Source: Dendrolimus kikuchii (taxonomy: Eukaryota; Arthropoda; Insecta; Lepidoptera; Lasiocampidae). Taken from it: a stretch of DNA of 64,000 bases. Position 1 is the first letter of the stretch. Each line of letters opens with the position of its first letter. Position numbers and translations under genes: made by a program. Where the stretch lies: assembly GCA_019925095.2 (NCBI GenBank), contig CM034415.1, positions 4,125,001 through 4,189,000 on the forward strand. Reading direction: 5' to 3'. This document shows, in pieces, positions 22,501-28,500 of the stretch. The notes under the pieces were generated by a model that was not told the origin of the DNA, did not search any database, and saw only the letters and a list, made by a program, of their open reading frames with translations.

Positions 22501-25500
22501 CTTTATATCCCGAGAATCCTACGGGAATTTTCTTGGGAGAGGTTTAAATTGACGGCCTCTGTGGTTGAGCGGGCTAAGCCTTTGCCGGCCTACCTCACTG
22601 CAACGTGGAGGTTCCGGGTTCGATTCCTGGTATAGTAAATTTCGGAAACGTATTTTCTCCGTTATTTACTATGGTCTGGGTGTCTGGGATCGACTCCAGA
22701 GTAGTCCGTTGTATATTACCCATAACACAAGCGTAACTTGCTTAATTTCGGGATATACAATGTGTGTGTTTGTCTGCCGATTATTATTATTATATTTATA
22801 AAAAAAAAAAATGGCTAGGTGGTAACAAAAATTGATTCCGATGCGAAGTTTTCATTGAATGATGAGATATTCAGTTACACAATTTTTTACTGGGATTTCC
22901 GGGATTCATGTATTTTCATACTAAGAAATCAATCACCCTGCTCAAAATAACCGTTGATTTTATATCAAGCACTATAAGTGTAATCTTTGGTACCTGTCCA
23001 ACGCGAACAAAGTCGCGGGCAAATGCTAGTTATGGATATGTATACACACATACATATCTATACTTCTATACTAATATATAAAGCTGAAGAGTTTGTTTGT
23101 TTGAACTCACTAATCTCAGGAACTATTGGTCTGATTTGAAAAATTCTTTCAGTGTTAGATAGCCCATTTATCGAGGAAGGCTATAGGCTATATATCATCA
23201 CGCTAAGACCAATAGGAGCGGAGCGCCACTGAAGAGTGTTTCAAAATCGGCGGGGTTTTTTTTCATTTTGAGAGCTTCCGCTGCATGCGCTGCGTAGACG
23301 GTTAAAGTTTCGCAAAAATCATGTTTGACAGAATTGTTCCCCTTTAAAAGGTCCAAAAAAACGTCCGCGACAGCATATATCTATCTTTTAAGGTTGGTTC
23401 ACTATAACCTTTATTATGATAACCAAATTTGTTTTAAAATAATGCATTATTTGCGAAGGTGTTTTTATAAACATGATATTAATCCTTATCCAAATAAATA
23501 TAATATTCAAAACAAGTATTTAATTTAAAACAAAATTACCATTTACATCATTCGATTTCAATGAATATCTTAGGAGATATCGCAGTTGTAAAATAACATC
23601 GCAGCAAAATAATGATCAAGTACTGCGCGCGCATTTATGATGTGCAAGGCCGGCGGGCAGTCATTGAGATTAAAAATATTTTCACCTTCTACGTAAACAA
23701 AGTCGCGGGTTGAAGTTAGCGTTAGCCCAAAGTGACTATTCCAAGCGGACGAAGTCGAGGGCAGAAGCTAGTATAGTATATACAAGAATCAGGGAAACAA
23801 ATGATAATGTGCGAACGAGGTAGCACTTCATCTAGGTAGCCTTGTAATTTGAATATTATTGTTTCACAGCCACCGTACGCAGAGCCGGCGCTCAGCCAAT
23901 ACGTGCGCAAGCCGTTCGACTTCTCGCACCCATACCCGTTCCTATTGGTCAACATCGGCAGCGGCGTGTCGCTATTGGTCGTCAACTCGCCGGAGAACTT
24001 CTACCGAGTGAGCGGGACTAGGTGAGTGAGTTAACAAGTGAATGAATGGCTGACCACAAATCAATCGCGGTATTATTACGCAGCGTTGTCTCGCTGTTGA
24101 TCGTCCACTCTCTGAAGAACTTCAACCGAGAGAGCGGTACCAGGTGTGTGAGATGATAGAATCCGTTAGATGAACGGTCCTCTCGGTGTTGCCTGTAAAA
24201 TTAAATACAAATAATAAATATATAACTTAAATACATGTATATAAAAGGTAAATAGTTTAGTATTTACCTGTGTGCTTTTTTTTATCAATAATAGCATATA
24301 TTGAATGCATAGAGTGTGAGCGAATGCACGAACTTCATTCTGGATTAGGGTTGCCAGACGCCCCGTATTTTAGGCTTAGTTTAAAATGTCCCGGCGGGGC
24401 TGACTCGGTCCCGTATTCGAACCGTGCTTCGTTTTTTATTATTAAATCGAAATCGGGTTTTTTCACAGATGGGACTCAAGTGGACTGATGTAAGAAATAA
24501 ATGTACCCCTAATTTAATAAAAAGCGAGTTGATGACTGTTTTTAATTACGATTATAATTGTATTGATTTTTATAAATATGTTAAAACCGATAGAAATGTG
24601 TTAAAACTGACTTGATCCTCGGAGATATATCAAAAAAAAAGAATGTCACTATATAATTTTGTTCTTTTTTGTCCCGGGTAAAAAACTAAATTCCCGTATT
24701 TGTTTGCCTATTTAAGCATTTGCCCCTTATAGGCTGAAAAAATCTGGCAACCCTATTCGGGATCGACCCGAGTTAGTTGCCCGCGATCACCGACCGTGAT
24801 ATACGTGCCCTGCATTCGCTTCTCTCAAAACATCCAACAGCTACCTTTCAAACCCTTAAAACCTTGTTAAATGGTCTCCTTTGCACAATTGGACGTTATA
24901 TCCGTTACAAAGTGAATGAATGAATGATTGACAATAATTTAATCTTGATATTATTACGCAGCGTCGTCTCACATTTGATCGTCTACTTGTCTAAGAATTT
25001 CTACCGAGCGGCACCAGGTGAGTGAGTGAATGAATGAATGGTTGACAACAATTCAATATTGGTCATCAACGTGCCGCAGAACTTTTATCGAGTGAGTACT
25101 AGATGAGTGAGTGAATGAATGACAACAATTCAATCTCAGTGTTAATACGCAGCGATCTCTCTATTGGTGTCGACTCGCCAGAGAACTTCTATTGAGTGAG
25201 CGGCACCAAGTGAGTGAGTGAATGGTTCACAATACTTCTATTGTACGCCTATTACTTACTGTACTTGAATTTATGTAAGAAGCTGTTGGTAATCCTTATA
25301 TAATTTATAGCCTTCTGTGAGATGTCAGTTATTATCATAAATTTGACAGTGCATAATAGAAATGTAATAACTCATAACACGTGACATTAATTCCAGTCTT
25401 GGTGGTGGTACGTTTTTGGGTCTGTGTTGCCTGCTGACCGGCTGCAGCAGTTTCGAGGAGGCTATATCCCTGGCTGCCTCCGGGGATAACACCACAGTGG

Positions 25501-28500
25501 ATAAACTCATCCGGGATATATACGGGGGGGACTACACCAGATTCGGGCTGCCAGGTGACCTGGTCGCTAGCAGGTAAGGGGTGTTTTTTTTTATTTATTT
25601 ATATATGACACAAGACCAGTACACAAACTATTATGTAACATTACTTTTTTTTTTAATTCAAAAGTCAACTGTATTATTGAGCTTCCTACACATTAACGCC
25701 GCCATCACTCAATAATATAAATAATAATACTACTCAATAAATCAAGTGTAGGTATTTTAAGAAAAAAAGTACCTTCAATTCAAAGTGACAGTGTGTTTTA
25801 GAACTGTAAATACATAACTTTATTTATTAAATATTTCTATGGCTACGTTCCTTTAGAGAATCACAACGATCGCGTTCACGACCGCGATTGCATTGATTCC
25901 ACTTGCTTACCGGCGTTACAAGTGGAAACACAAGTAGAACGGTTAATCGTCCCACCTCTCGACACTGGTCGTTGTGAGCGCTGCGTGAGCGAAAATCATG
26001 ACGTCAGTAGTGACGTAGTGGAACGGCAGACGGAGCATTTTGGGCGTTGTGAGATACTAAAGGAACGCGCCCTATATATTCTATCACGTGTGTCATTGAG
26101 TGAGCCTTAGCGTGTGTGAGTGAGTCCGTGCAGGCGTGAGTGAGTCCTTGTAGGCGTGAGTGAGTGAGTTGCTCTGTTTCTGTGAGTGAGTCGATGCGTG
26201 AATATTCCTTTTATGTTCCAAGAAGTGTCGAATATATTAGAAATGAGCGCCTCTCTTGTGATTTCAGTTTCGGGCACATGTGCTCCGCGGACAGGCGGGC
26301 GAAGGTGTCTAGGGAGGACCTCGCGCGCGCCACCCTTGTGACGATCACCAACAACATCGGCTCGATCGCGAGGCTTTGCGCCTCTAACGAGCGCATCGAG
26401 AGAGTGAGTCCTTTATTCTCCTATTATCTCTTCCTTTTTCATTTTTTACATTAATTTAGTACTTAAGTTAGTGTTGGGTAGTACATGATTTTAAAATGAG
26501 TTTGTAAGAGTAACATGACATTTTGTACTGAACCAGTACAATGTAGCGCATCACATGAGGCGCGGACATTTGTACGGTTTGTACGCGGCAGAAGTTCCCT
26601 CATTTGTACCGTTCAAAACTAGGTTCGGAAATGTTCGTTAAGAATCGGATGTTCTCGGCCTCGGTCACCTCATTTCACTAACAGTCGTACTATGACATTG
26701 GCAGTTTTTGGCGGGAACTGAAAGGAGATGTCGTGCTGTGCAGTTTTATTTTCTAAAACTGTGTAAAATCACTCTAAAATGAACAATAGTTGTAGGATAT
26801 TGATAGTTTTCGAGTAGAAATTATGTGTTTTGTGAGAAATGTGAACTGTATAGTCAAATGTGGCCTTTTGAGTTGTCACAAGAACTCCGATGAATGGCAC
26901 TAGCTGATTACCTACAGTTCAGCTGTGCTACACATAGGCTTAAAAAAATGAAGAAACTATATTGTAAACTAAGATCTGGCTCAAAAGCCTAGCTGCCAAG
27001 CCATAAACCTAAATAAATAATAATAATAGTACTATGACATTGTCATGTTGTCCCTCTTTGTCATGTCAATAAACGAACAGGCGTTATTGCACTGTTGTAG
27101 CATAAGCCTCTTTCAGTCCTACCTCTTACTTTTGAGTAGTGTAGCGACAAAAATGTTGAAATGGTACATTTCAAATTTTGAGCCGTATTTTTTTTTTTAT
27201 TGCAGGAGATCAGTAGACAGGCAGACGGCCCACTTGATGGAAAGCGGTTACCATCGCCTATAGATATTTGCAACAGCAAAGTTGCTACAAATGCGCTGCT
27301 GCTCCCTTAAGGGAAACTGGAACCTGGTCATTAATGCCGGAACACAACTCAAGGTTGTTATGGCGACATACTTTAGACCAGGGCTGGTAGCCATCCAGTC
27401 GGGCGAATGCCCTAACACCTGGCTGTGGGTTGTTAAGTCGCCTCTTACGACAGGCCGCCCCAACGCAGGAAATTGTATTCTTTCTCCGTTCCTGCACGGA
27501 TATATCTGCGAGGACGCTCAATAGCCTTGCTGGAAGACCTTCCTTTGAGACGGAGGAGCATTCCACCTCGCTCCTCCACCCTATATGGGTCTAAATAGGT
27601 TTATGCGAATGTTGTCTTTGCAGGTGGTCTTCTGCGGGAACTTCCTCCGGGTGAATCCGTTGTCTATGAAACTGCTCTCATACGCGATGTCGTATTGGTC
27701 CAAGGGTGCTCTTAAGGCGCTGTTCTTGGAGCACGAAGGGTGAGTATTATTATATGGCAGTATCCAGCAGACAGACACACATATATAAAAAACACAAGTA
27801 TAAAACTAGTGTTACGGGCAAGCACTCAATCATTCATGTGGGCACTCTTAAAAATAGTAGAACGAGACTGAAAATGACTTACTTATAACTGATCGTCCAC
27901 GTGGTGCGGTTTTTTTTACTATCCCACGGGAACTCTTTAATTTTTCGAGATCAAATGTATCCTATATGTTGACCAGGGATATAAGCTACCACCATACAAA
28001 ATTTCATTTAAATCGATCCAGTCGTTTCGGAGATTATCCGGTACAAACAGAGAAACAAAAAAAATGAAAAATATCTAAATTAGTTCTATTTCAGTTCTTA
28101 CATCCCCCTGACTCGGTTTTTAGCATTTTTTTTTATTTGTACAAAAATTCACCTCTACAGTTTTATTATATGTATAGATATATTTGCCAGGTGGTAGGGC
28201 GTTTGCCCGACTAGATGGCTACCACCCCTGGTCTAAAGTATGTCGCCATAACAACCTTGAATTGTGTTCCGGCATTAGTGAACAGGTTCCAGTCTCCCTT
28301 AAGAGGGCAGCAGCGCATTTGTAGCAACTTTGGTGCTGCAAATGTCCATAGGCGATGGTAACCGCTTTCCATCAAGTGGGCTAGACAGACGAATGTTACG
28401 ATTTTAATATGTGTCCTATAGTTGCCAGAATAGTTGTTGGACATAATTACTATTATCTATTTTATAAATGTACTAAAGAATCCAGGATATTTTTTTAAAT

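Noticed and set aside
26164..26454. Independent 96-codon ORF
   Set aside because: It is PANK exon 7 read through its flanking introns.
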